Source: Phytoseiulus persimilis
Taxonomy: Eukaryota > Arthropoda > Arachnida > Mesostigmata > Phytoseiidae
Direction of reading: 5' to 3'
NCBI GenBank assembly: GCA_037576195.1
Contig: CM075104.1
Location: forward strand, 20,972,211-21,036,210
Length of the DNA: 64,000 nt
Made by a program: the position numbers and the translations under genes. Shown in pieces: positions 53,861-64,000 of the stretch (the stretch's first letter is position 1; the number at the start of each line of letters is the position of its first letter). The notes below the pieces were generated by a model that saw nothing but the letters and a program-made list of their open reading frames with translations, was not told the DNA's origin and did no database searches.

Positions 53861-54271
53861 ATGCCTCGCGATCACGCCAACCTGGAACTGCGACGGCCTC
53901 ATCCCCCTGCCTCCGCTGACCGTCATGATGCTACCGAAATTATTCGACGTCCGAAATACCGAGGGTATATTCGGCCTCGACGTGCGGGATCCGAGCTCAT
54001 CGACGCTTCTGAGCTCGATTGCTGCTCGAGCGAGGACCCTGACGAAGCGAAACCCAGCGCGGATCGCGAGCGGCGCCCAGACAATGGCCCGGCAACGAAA
54101 CGCTTCTCAGACGGTCTTGTTCGTTTCCCGTATGATCCTCGGCGATTGAGAAATATCACACCTCGAGGCAAAGAAAAGCGCGAGAGAAAGCTCATAAGCT
54201 TTTTCGAGACATCGCGATTAGCAACACAGCAGCTCATCTCGAAAGCAAACAAGCATCCTCGGCTGTTGTGA
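53861..54271 (+). CDS. Hypothetical protein, 136 residues, unassigned
   Basis: An ATG-initiated frame about 330 bases downstream of a presumed start site set by the TATA box at 53498. The product is highly charged and probably disordered, with an acidic patch (ELDCCSSEDPDEAK) and a basic C-terminal half (RRLRNITPRGKEKRERK). I recognise no domain, signal peptide or membrane segment. Two other frames (53581-53919 and 53739-54149) are also open over part of it, as expected in GC-rich DNA, so the frame choice rests only on composition and the TATA box. It may be one exon of a larger gene, or not coding. Confidence 0.28.
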   Translation: MPRDHANLELRRPHPPASADRHDATEIIRRPKYRGYIRPRRAGSELIDASELDCCSSEDPDEAKPSADRERRPDNGPATKRFSDGLVRFPYDPRRLRNITPRGKEKRERKLISFFETSRLATQQLISKANKHPRLL

Positions 54272-57200
54272 AGGTTAAGCTTGTTTGTCTCTTCCAGGTC
54301 TTGTTTGTTTGTCGTCTAGCACGACTGGGCATAGCTATCCCCAGTCTACCTGGATCCTTTGCAAGACACGCTGGGGTAGCTTACCCTAATGACTTGGGTG
54401 TTCCGACAGACCGGAGGCTGGATATTCTGATGATCGTAACCCCAGCTCGTGGGCAGCGAATGCCCTAAGCACAATGAACTCCAGCCGGGAGCCCGAAAGC
54501 TAATTATCGGACAGGTGAGACGAATCCGCTGATGGAAGCTTCGTTGCTCCACGCCAGTTTATCAAACATCCTCGGGTTCGCGCGAAATGTTGCAATCTTC
54601 TCTCCGCCCGTGTTGAACTTGAGCATCTACGCCCACAACAAACAACAATCTTTCGGAATCTCGAGAAGCTCCTCTCCGTTGCGGAACTAGACCCACTGAC
54701 CAGCTGAGGATCACAGCGGATCTCGTAGAAGGGAAGCCTGGGATGAATATGCGGTTGCTTGTTTCTTACGCGTCCAAAGCCAGAGAATACAGTTGTCGCC
54801 TTTTGTTCGCTTGTTCTCAGGAATGCAAGTCACCAGAAGCAGGACACGACAGCCGTCTTCTGAACAGCTGTTGTGCTAATACCTTCGGATTTTGAAATTC
54901 CTACGAGGATGATGCCCGTCTGGGGTCAGAATTTCGATCGCTCGAGCGAGCGAGCGAGCGAACGATCGATCGATCGATCGATCAAAAGGATGATGAGGGC
55001 GATGAAGAGGATGCTGTGGGTGGGGGACGTGAAAGACGACGACAACGACGATTAGCAAACACACCGAACACACGAGTTTCTACACAATTGCCCAGCATCG
55101 GTTCTCCGCCATGTGCGGAATGCAGCAACCGGAACGAACACCTTGGTTTCGAAGGCCGAACGCTCTCCTCTTGTGTCCGTTTGTTGTTCTCATCTGATGA
55201 TAGCATTGATACAGCGAAATAAACAACGGATTGGCGCGCATTGTGAGGAAATTCGTGCTTGTTGATGCAGTCTCCGAGCAGGCACTCTCTGCACCCCTTT
55301 GGGGGAGCGCCGCGCAGCTGTTCGAGAACGATTACGACGTAGGAACTCACGCACGCGCGTACCTTCTCCACTTCGCAGACAAGAGAATTGACAAGTCGGT
55401 AGTGCCGGCTCGAACATTGCGAAGGCGCACGTGTCACGCTACACGTATCCTGTCCGATGCGGGGGCCCCTCGAGGCCGATCATCTCGAGCACCGACGGCA
55501 ACTCAGCGTGAGCAGCTCCGACCGTCGCTAAGTCAGCTTGTCTGACTTGTCCATGAGCTTTTTCGCTCATTTTCGTAAACGATAACGGAGCCCGAGACGA
55601 TGCGTCGATCCGTTCTCGTACACGCTTCAGCTCGTAGCACGGAAAACTCCTTCGAAAAGTTCCTGAAACCCGCGTCAAGCGTACTCCTCACCTCCCCATC
55701 GCACCGTGCGTCTGGAACCGCACTCGCCGGCTCGCAGAGAACTTGACACCCGCTGCAAAAACTATGTTTCATCAGCTCGTCTCGTGTTCCACCCGATCGT
55801 GCCAGCCGTTGCGATAGCGACTTCGAGCTGGATCATCCCCTCGAGAAAATTGGCAGACCCGTGAGACGAATCCTCGTGCTGTCCAGAGTCGCGAAACACC
55901 GTCATTTCGAAGCCGTTCATTGGAAGTCCGAACAATTGCAGAAAAGAGCTCATTTCCTGATCGCGCGCGTGAGATGTTTCTCAAATATTTCCACCAGACG
56001 CTGGAATCGATGAACATTCCTTAATCTCGAAGAGAAGCTTGGTGTGTTATCTCGAGGAAGAACAGCACCGCAGAGCCAGTCTTCGAGAATGTTCTGGAAT
56101 AAAAATAACTCTCCCCAGATGACGAACATGGTACTTGGTATTCCATGCTGAGTCTGTCCCACGTGCTCCTGTAATCGCATGAGACTCCTGGGATGAGGTT
56201 CCGTGACTTTTCCGAATCATGGGGTCATGCGTGTTATGGCGGAATGCGGGACACTCAGCGATCGTTGCAAGCCACGAAATTAAACCTTTCGGTTGTTGAC
56301 GACCACAGTTCGTAGCTTCCATCCATTCTTGGGCCGCGATTGTGAGACCTTGCTGGCCTTCTAACCCAGTTCGAGGGGTCGCTGCGCAGCTGTGATGGAC
56401 TTCAAAGCGGGCTAGGCAGTACGTTTCGAAGAGGGAATGAAGACAAGCCGTCCAGAAGGTGAAAATTTCGACACAACATGAGGGTTCGGGATCGACAGCG
56501 CTCGCGGCCTCAACTGAAGAATGATCATGCCGCCAGGCTTCTCGCCCGACGTTTGTGTGTCTCATCTTTTTCTCGCATTCTGTGCGAGATACCCGGTCGT
56601 GGTGAATGCGTCCATCAGCGCGTTTTTCCGCTTTTTATTGAGATGATCATTAGGAAAAAATGTGAAAATTTGAGTGTTCGTGTCTGAGAGACGTTGCGTA
56701 AAGAATCGTCTGTTTTGAGGCGTTGAGCGCGCTCGGAGTGGAAACTGAAGATGGTGATCAAGAGAACGGATCAGGTTAGCCCGAACCGCACACGCACGGC
56801 CGTGTCGTCTCGATAACAGGTGACCTTTCGAGTTCATGGAGAACCTTACCAAAATCCACTCTCGTGTGACATTGACAACTTCCGAGCTAGGTTTCGAATG
56901 ACGGGCGAGACTCGTTGACGCTTTATCCGAAGTTCGTCGTGTCAGTCAGTCAAGCGTTTCGGAGAGTCGGATTGGCCAGGCTAGACGATTGTGTCCGCAT
57001 CTTCCTGAACGCAGACCTAATTTCGAGATGGTCGTTTGTGATGATAATTTGAACCCGAAATCCTTCCTGTTTTGAGTCCAATCCCGTTCGCCGTCCAGCT
57101 GCAAAGATGACCATCTCGGTCATCAACGATCGTCAAGACCCAGCATGAGCGAAGCAAACAAGGTCGATGGAATCCAACACGGAAGAGCGACACACTGGTC

Positions 57201-59949
57201 AACATTCGAACGCACAGTTAGTTTTTGAGCGCGGTGCCCTCTTCTGGAACATTCCGGCAGCGGCGTCTCGAGCTTCGATCCCTGAACGGCGAATGCCGCC
57301 GGTTGCAAAAGTTGTTGCGGAGCCACGTGGACCGATACGTGAAGAGTCTGAGATGATTCGATCCGGGATGGCTCAGAGCTAAATCCGGCCGAAAGGTACG
57401 CTCAGACTGACAGCCGGATGCTCAAGTCGGGAGCCGTGTGTCGCCAAACATGTTCCTCGTCTCAACTCGATCTCGCTCGATGCCGTCATAACTACACGGT
57501 TTATGCTTCTCGCGGACGGTCTCCATTATTCTGGAGCGGATTTATCTCACGTGGCGTCAATCTCCAAGACCATTCTCAACCGCTCAACGAATGATTACGG
57601 AACTGTGTTCTGTATCTGGGCGCTGCTTGCTCTTCGAGAGATTAATTCCGGCGGCGTAATCTCCCGTCAACCTCTCTTAAATTTCAATGGGCAGCAACTT
57701 CCCAGGCGGCTCGAGTGCTTTCGAAGGAGCTCCGAGGCGGAGACAGAGGCTACGACCTGGCAGTGGTTGGTCTCGCCTTCATCTAACCTTCCTTCACGAC
57801 TCACTGGTGGGAGCTGCTCGACGCGTTAGACCGAATTTCCCATGAGAAATGAGGTTTCATCTGATTTGACTTGACTACTGAGCAGTCATTTGATACCTTA
57901 TCGTATCGAGCCAACCGGCTCGTGCCGTGGAGCTCCGGGATGACTCAATATCTGTTGTTTCTCATCAAATCTGTAGGAAGGAACAGCTGTAGCGGTTTCT
58001 GCTCTGAGGAGCTCCGGAATAGAGTTTTGACGCGCTGGGTTCACAAACATGGAGCGGGAAAGTTTTCTCAATATCCTGAGAAGCGACCCCGAGTGAGCAT
58101 CGAGCATGGGAGTCCTAATTTCCCCCCGGTGACTCAGCATCTGCTGATACTGCTATCTTCCTCACTCTTTGTTCGATGCATGGATCGTTCTGATCCAGAG
58201 ATTGTGCGAAGGAGATTATTCGAGAAGTATCTCCTCTATCTCTGGAACTTCGAGAGGCCGAAGAACGTCTGAGACAGCTGCTTGTAACACGGGTGCAATG
58301 ACTCGGCGCACTGAGGCGGTTGACATTGTGCAAGCTACCCGCACACTGAAAAATGAGGGTGTCATACCTCTTATTCTATATGCATGCCATCCCGCCAACA
58401 GAGCTCAACGGAATCCACTTTAGGTCTTCCGGGAAAGAGACCATGGGACGAGAACTTACCACTCGAGTGTCTGTAAGCATGACATCGCTATCCAGTGTAA
58501 ACAATGTAAGCCACGAGCAAAAGTTCTCCTCACGAACAGAACGCCGAATCGGCTCTCCAACCAAGGTGTTCCAAAAGTTCGTGAGGTCCACCAGCTCGAT
58601 GATCATCACCTTTGATTTGCAAGGGCTCAGTTGCGGATCTTCGCGGAGAAGATCCGCGAAATTGGTCGATCCGATGGGATGGGCCGACAAGGATGATTCA
58701 GCGGTTTCGAAATGAAACTCGAGGAGGATTCTCCCCCGGTTTTCGGGAACCTGCCCACGAGGTGGAGCTTCTGCTGCCCAAGCCAATCCTGGCCGCCAAC
58801 CCCGGACTTCTCACATCTTCTCTCGTGTTCCGATGCCTTCCAGTCCACCCTCAGAGCCGGAACAGCTCAAACTCCGCGGTTCCACCACAAGTTTTCACTG
58901 ACCCCAATGAAACTGAGCTTGCATCAAGGGTTAACAGCCATACTGTTCCCGAGGCTCTTGGAGTCGCAGCTTCCAGAGCTGTGTTCCGTTTGTGGACTCT
59001 CCTGGGGCCTCCAACGGAGATTCGAGACGGAGAACCTGGTTTTTGCTCTCCTCTTCGACAGTCGTAGCGATCGGTGCTCCTCTTTCCTCTGTCGATGACT
59101 GCGCTGAGTTTTGAGGAGGCCTCACGAACTTCGTGCGGCTCTATAGTGGCATGAGTTCTCCGGTGACTCGAACCGTCAACTCAGTTCAATCAGGAGAAGC
59201 GAAAATCAGTCAACCAGGACTGCACCCGCGCAAGAGGTTGACATTTCTCAGTCAAGCAGTTCGACAGGGTTACATAACACTCGCTCGAAAGTCGTTTCGG
59301 ATACAGCCGCTCCTCCAGGCCCCTGAAAGGTCACACTCGTCCATCGAGAGGACACGGATCCTTGAGCGGCCCCGACTTTCCTTCCCAGCTCGAGCTCCAT
59401 CATTGGTCCTCAGCAGGTTGCCGTGGACATGGTCTCCGAACTAACTTGATCGTCAACAGGGAGGGCTTGCCAAAGACGAGGTCGACAATTGTTTCTTGAC
59501 AGCTTCGGCGCACCGCCGGCATTCGTTCTCCGGCCCAGTCTGGCATTCGGAGCGTACCCAACGCTCCGACAGATCGGTGAAGGTTTAGCTCGGACTGTGC
59601 AATGAGAACCTAGTGAAGGACCCTTCTACAGTTTGCGAAGTCCGTCTCGAGAGCAACGGCATGTACTACGGTACAACCCAGACAGCTTTCGCATGCCGCA
59701 GTCAACGATTTGCGCAACATGGGCTTTTTTTCTCTCCGATTTCCCCTCTTTCCTTCGTCCCCCACATGCACCGAGCAGCTCCGAGGTCAATCGACCTCGG
59801 AGCTTTGAAATCGCCACGGGAGGAGTTTCCTGCCGACGCTATTGGATTGGATTTATTTCGATCTTCCATATGCACTTATGGTCCCTTTCATTACAGGGGT
59901 GAGTCGTTTTGCGTTCACAGACCTTATCCCTCCCAGTTAGTTTGAATCA
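54272..59949. other. 5.7-kb stretch with no supportable gene
   Basis: Open frames reach about 170 codons (56047-56565 minus; 54982-55437 minus; 58612-59067 plus) but overlap frames on the other strand and carry no family motif. A compound tetranucleotide repeat lies at 54944-54983. A 9-bp-arm hairpin GCGGATCTT / AAGATCCGC sits at about 58633-58657. I see no promoter. Confidence 0.5.
54944..54983. repeat. (GAGC)n(GATC)n compound tetranucleotide repeat
   Basis: Four GAGC units at 54944-54960 run into five GATC units at 54964-54983. Being self-complementary, the GATC part can fold on itself. Confidence 0.85.
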
Positions 59950-61110
59950 CCTTCGTCTTCCGCAGAATTTCATGTTTGCTATTGGGTGAGAGTCCAATTC
60001 GGAAGGGAAACTCCTCTGAGGGAGGGGGGGGGGGGGGGGGTTCCCTCGCACCCAAATAGCATGTGTCTGTCTGTTTCGGGTCCTCCACATCTTGAACAAT
60101 TGATGTCGATGGAGGGATCGCGGTTGCCGGGTCCTGGTGTATAGCATTCCTGCCCTGGTTAACGCCAAGAGTTGGCTTCCGCGGGAGTTATTGTACAGTC
60201 CGGTATTGATTCCTCTAGTCTCTTTGTATCGTCGGTATGTACTCAGTGTGGATTTGGACTCCATCCTGTCTCTTCAGGTGGCGTCCAATTTATTCCGCAC
60301 CCTCAGTTTGAGTTTTTTGCGGAACGTCTTCCACATCGGCTTGTCGGATGCGCTTCTGGCCAGTCGGAGGCCCCCAACTTCAAATTGCATGCTCAGTTTC
60401 GTGAGTCTCTCGGATGCTTCGATTTTGGTTTCGGCGAGTTTGGTGGTCCCGAGGACAAGTTTTGGCAATCTATGTGGATCCATTTGTTTTATCCTCTCGA
60501 AGAGCATCTCTTTGCCTATGGTTTCTCTGGCATCGAAGGAGCTCCATCCGAGTTCTCCCTCAATGAACTCTTTCGCTATAGTGGAGTGCGGTATGTCTTT
60601 GTTTTCCGGCTGAACCTCTCAGCCAGCCCTCAGAAGTGTCCCGGAATCACCTTTCGGTATTGCTTCAGTAACACTCCCTATCGCCTCGCAAATCCCATTG
60701 CGGGCGGTGATTGCGGTATGCCAAGAGCCCATCTTCCCGCGTCTCTCTGCCTGAGTTCCATGTGGTTCCTTGGTCTTTTTGGCATGGTAATCACTGCATT
60801 GCAGTGTGTGAGCTGCGGGAGTGCTGTAGCTTTCCAGAGTACTTTGGAGACTTCGAATCGGTCGAAGCTCCAGAGTGCTTCCGCGTTTACTCTCTGGATG
60901 GCTTGGTCTGCTTTCTTTGACAGTTTAGGCCATTGTCTAGCCAAGTGGTCCCTGTCGGTGGATAGTTCGATCCCTAGATATTTGTATGATTCCACAATAG
61001 GTATTGGTAATCCTTGTAACCTGAGCTCCCTCTCCGGAGCATTCCTATTCCGGACTTGCCGCCCGACCACCTCCCAACATCAATGTACATACAAGGGGTC
61101 AACCTGATTC
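59950..61110 (-). mobile_element. 5'-truncated LINE-type (non-LTR) retrotransposon relic
   Basis: Minus-strand frames contain the end of a non-LTR reverse transcriptase. The segment at 61159-60974 includes GGKSGIGM, then the frame at 61070-60678 has ESYKYLGIELSTDRDHLARQ, the post-catalytic landmark of LINE reverse transcriptases. A frame at 60507-60274 holds MDPHRLPKLVLG, and near 60120-60050 there is a CCHC-type knuckle (CSRCGGPETDRHMLFGCEG) that marks the C-terminus. The catalytic FADD region is absent, so the copy is 5'-truncated, and the parts lie in different frames. A run of 17 C (on this strand) at 60040-60024 follows the knuckle. The 311-codon plus-strand frame at 60172-61107 is its shadow. 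Confidence 0.8.
60024..60040. repeat. G homopolymer, 17 bases
   Basis: Seventeen consecutive G residues on the plus strand, lying just after the knuckle-coding end of the LINE relic (C run on the LINE strand). Confidence 0.9.
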
Positions 61111-61184
61111 GGGGCTTCTCTCGGCCTCCCTTGCAGCTCGATTGCGAAAAATGGCTCAATTGCAGATTCGTTTCCGTGCGATCG

Positions 61185-61681
61185 GTAGCTGGAGCGATGA
61201 CGCATCCTCCGCTTTTGTACTCGCATTCTCTAGTTTTTTTCCGACGGGTTTACAAAAACTGCCCGAGAAACGATTTCAATCAAACGATCGGGTTCGTATA
61301 GGTTTTATCGGCTGCGGGAAGGGATTCCATGGATTCGCAGATCTTTCCCAGTTTTTGTCCTTGTTTTTCGTGTCGCTAATTTTTTCAGGCTCAGACCAGA
61401 AAACCATCTTCATGAGATGTGGTTTCTTGGAGCTGCTCGAGTGCATTTGTCGATAAAGCTGGAATATCTCCGCGCAAAATATTATGATGATGCTCCGGCT
61501 GTATCTTGAAGATCCTGTCGCTTAAACTGAAACGAACTCGGTCGCTCGACTTGAGACGGTTCTCGGGCAATTCTTCGGAACGGGTCGGAAGAAAATGGCA
61601 TTTTTCGAGCCGCCGAAAATGAAGCCCTCGACCGATGGACGCGAACAGAAAAGGAGCCCCATCCTTCCAACTGTCAACCTC
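61185..61681. repeat. Diverged inverted duplication
   Basis: The plus strand at about 61185-61300 resembles the minus strand at about 61681-61530. The best 57-base core matches at about 40 positions without gaps by hand count. The similarity also shows in translation: FFPTGLQKLPEKRFQSNDRVR on plus against FLPTRSEELPENRLKSSDRVR on minus, both preceded by a shared SW-x-D. It may be the two ends of a foldback or terminal-inverted-repeat element, or two copies of an old coding repeat in opposite directions. Confidence 0.5.
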
Positions 61682-62335
61682 GAACGAGGAATCCAGAATC
61701 GAGCCATTGTTACCAAGTAAAAAGCAAGAGAAGGAGATTAAGAAAATTCCCGACTCACATTGACCACCCTGTGCGCCGTGCTCTCTTTTTCCGGACACTG
61801 GTATGGCTTCGGTAAACTTGCTTGAGAATCGGCAACATTCTCAAGGAGCATTCGATTACCCTGAACAAGGTCGACGCTCCGGCAGACTCCGTGCTGCGGC
61901 ATCGGTTATCAAAGACGAGCAGAGAGTTCGGTGCGTATGTAAGCAAGTACTCAATCGAACGCTTCCCGAACTCTCTCAGAATTCACGATCTGGGAGCCAA
62001 TTTCGAGCAATTTCATGGACAAGGCTTGGTTCGCAGAACCGACACTGTTGGCCACGGTTTTCTGCTCCCATTTTCACCTGCAAAGCATTCCTCCTACGTC
62101 TTGTACGGCCGGATGGGTAGATATGCTTCGTGTGCTACAGCCGGAAGGGGTCCTGGCTTACCTTCCTCCGAGTCACTAGAAATGATCTGATCATTTCTAT
62201 TTCTGGAGTTTCGACGAGGTTTCATCTCCATCTTGCTGCCTCACAATTGAGGATTTGGATTCGTCGATACTTCTTCTCGCAATTTTCCTTTTTCAGAAGT
62301 TCTGGGCATGTCGGATCGGACGGATGTGAAGCTCA

Positions 62336-62367
62336 AATCAAAGTCAATCAAATGATTGACTTTGATT
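62336..62367. repeat. Perfect 15-bp inverted repeat with 2-base centre
   Basis: AATCAAAGTCAATCA at 62336-62350 is exactly mirrored by TGATTGACTTTGATT at 62353-62367. As RNA or single-stranded DNA this would be a strong cruciform or hairpin. No gene is assigned around it. Confidence 0.85.
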
Positions 62368-63735
62368 GCTCAAGTGATTCGATCAATTTCAGTTTTTTCC
62401 ATCGCTCTCATCAGAATATCTTGAAGGTTGCCTGCAAGATCAAGTTTGCTCGCAATTCTGTACTGCATTGTTGCTCGCAGGGTACGGGTTTTCTCCATCA
62501 TTGACGGCGCTTCTCATTCCAGGCTCGGAGCTTGAATCCTTGGGGGAACTGTCATCCACAGAAGCGCAGAAAGCGAGGCCGGGATCGCCACCGCGTTATG
62601 AGTATTTTTTGACCGGTGACTTACTTACCATTTCGGCGAGAGCTGCACAGAAACTCACTGTGTTTCATCGCTGCTTGAAACCATCCCGGAGGGCTCCAGG
62701 GTGATTTCATGAGTCAAGGGGTAAATGGAAGAAGCGGGCTCTCTGCAGAAAAGAATGATTTCGGAGCTGAGACTCTCAATGATGACAAACACCGAACGAA
62801 AATGGCCCACGTGGTTCTGTAGGTACATCTGCTGCTCACCGAAGTCGAATACAACATGATCGATGTGACTGCTATAGTTGCAGAACTCGTTCCTGTCAGA
62901 TGTCTACTTTTCGCCGTACGAATAAGCTCAGTTCGCATGCGCAAGCTAGAACGGGGTAGGGAGCTGAGTTCTGGGTCGAGGTCTCGAATTCTCGAGGATC
63001 GTCGGCACTGCGACTTAAACCTTAATCCAACCCTGTCTCTTCCTGATGCTGCTCTAGTTCGATGGTTATCGTGTCCTCATTTACCCAAAAGAAACTAATG
63101 GTATCAGTCACAGAGAGAATTCGTGTAAAGTCCAGTAGCTTTCCATTGTGATCACATCGAATATTATTTCTAGTCGGAGCGTATTGTTATGGTGATAGCC
63201 AAGTTCTTGAAGGAGACCTCGATCAAAGGAGGCTCGGTCTCTGACCGGATCCATAGTTCGGACTCGATGCGAATGCGACCCCATTTCAGAATGTCTCCTA
63301 GCTCAACTTGTATGCATGGGGGCTACAATGTTCCATACCTATCTGCCGGGCTGTGCATGAATTACTTGATTCTCCATCAATTCGTTCAATCGATCCCAGC
63401 TCGCTGTCTCGGATGAGACCGATTCTCGTTCATCGCATACCCCGTATTCCAGTTGCTCCCGCCTATTCCGTGGTGATATTGGAAGAAAACATTGAATCAT
63501 ATTCTCTCAAACGACTCTCCCAAGAATCGGACTACCGAGGGGATGCGAAATGGTCTGAATCTCGGGAAGATCCGTGCATGCTGAAGTCGTGAGAGACCGT
63601 CAAATCGGGTATTCTCGAATTCAGGTGACGGAGGGGGCGAAGACTTCCCATTTCCAGATAATGGCAGATCTGGGAGATATGTCACGCGCTTAGAGTCTGT
63701 CGTGCAACATATTCCCCCGAGTTGGAACCATCTTG

Positions 63736-63987
63736 ATGGATCTCTGGGAGCAAAGTAGACGTTTTCTCACCTTTGGGGCAATTCTTTTCGTTCTAGGCTC
63801 CGAAGTTTGCGGAGAGTCAGTTGGGATGGATTACAGGGACATCAGACAGGCGATTCCGACGCTACCACGCTCATGCCGAGAGAAAACGGTCTGTTGCCCA
63901 CTCCGCAAATTGGGAATAGGGCCCGTGCTTCATAGCGCTCTTCTTTTAATAGGTCGGTTGCACCGAATGTTTCACAGCTTTAGATAA
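63736..63987 (+). CDS. Possible first exon of a secreted Cys-containing protein
   Basis: The ATG at 63736 begins MDLWEQSRRFLTFGAILFVL, a convincing signal peptide (positively charged n-region, hydrophobic core FLTFGAILFVLG, likely cut after VCG). The mature part has a Cys cluster (SCREKTVCC) reminiscent of secreted, disulphide-bonded domains such as clip-like modules, though it is too short to assign. The frame stays open to a stop at 63985-63987, so the true exon may end earlier at a splice site, with the rest of the gene beyond the window. It could also be a chance frame. Confidence 0.33.
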   Translation: MDLWEQSRRFLTFGAILFVLGSEVCGESVGMDYRDIRQAIPTLPRSCREKTVCCPLRKLGIGPVLHSALLLIGRLHRMFHSFR

Positions 63988-64000
63988 CGTGTAACTCTAG

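Larger units (their letters stand above)
61111..63735. other. Region without supportable genes
   Basis: Apart from the inverted duplication and the 15-bp palindrome, no recognisable gene. Frames at 61822-62190 (plus, TTG start) and 62130-62504 (plus) read smoothly but have no motif or ATG context that supports them. Confidence 0.45.

Noticed and set aside
60172..61107. 311-codon plus-strand open frame, the longest in the window
   Set aside because: It is antisense to the LINE relic, whose motifs (YKYLGIEL, CCHC knuckle) are on the minus strand; Ser/Leu/Phe-rich composition is typical of a shadow frame.

Overview
This is a stretch of animal nuclear DNA, almost certainly from an arthropod. The evidence is spliced genes with GT-AG introns, a secreted family-18 chitinase ending in a peritrophin-A chitin-binding domain, an insulin-family peptide gene, a FoxJ2/3-type forkhead gene, and relics of BEL/Pao and LINE retrotransposons. 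Base composition looks balanced to slightly GC-rich by eye. With several very short introns (103-137 bp) this would fit a compact chelicerate genome such as a predatory mite, but that placement is inference; nothing here names the species.

Layout. 1-11,375: no gene I can support. 11,376-14,688 (+): chitinase in five exons... more exactly four introns' worth of boundaries were tested and four exons plus a signal-peptide exon were not needed: the model is four coding exons joined by three short/long introns as given in its entry. 14,689-17,947: no supported gene. 17,948-22,375 (-): four-exon FoxJ2/3-type forkhead transcription factor, with degenerate tetranucleotide repeats in its 2.9-kb second intron. 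22,376-43,915: about 21.5 kb without a recognisable gene, rich in degenerate tetranucleotide arrays and long C or G homopolymers. 43,916-45,657 (+): TATA-driven three-exon gene for a secreted proline-rich protein. 46,368-46,866 (-): two-exon insulin-like peptide gene, convergent with the proline-rich gene. 47,608-48,060 (+): a broken coding-like fragment behind a TATA box. 48,020-52,600 (-): a decayed BEL/Pao LTR retrotransposon with gag, protease, reverse transcriptase, RNase H and a truncated integrase. 53,498-54,271 (+): a second strong TATA box followed by a small unassigned ORF. 54,272-59,949: no supported gene. 59,950-61,110 (-): 3' part of a LINE-type retrotransposon. 61,185-61,681: a diverged inverted duplication. 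63,736-63,987 (+): a possible signal-peptide exon close to the window edge.

The host genes do not form a pathway. The chitinase and the proline-rich protein fit cuticle or gut-lining extracellular matrix, the insulin-like peptide fits endocrine control of growth, and the forkhead protein is nuclear. The most valuable item is the insulin-like peptide gene, whose cysteine spacing, cleavage sites and phase-1 C-peptide intron are all visible in the sequence. Exon models were assembled by hand from reading frame, splice dinucleotides and family motifs; no alignment or transcript data were available.
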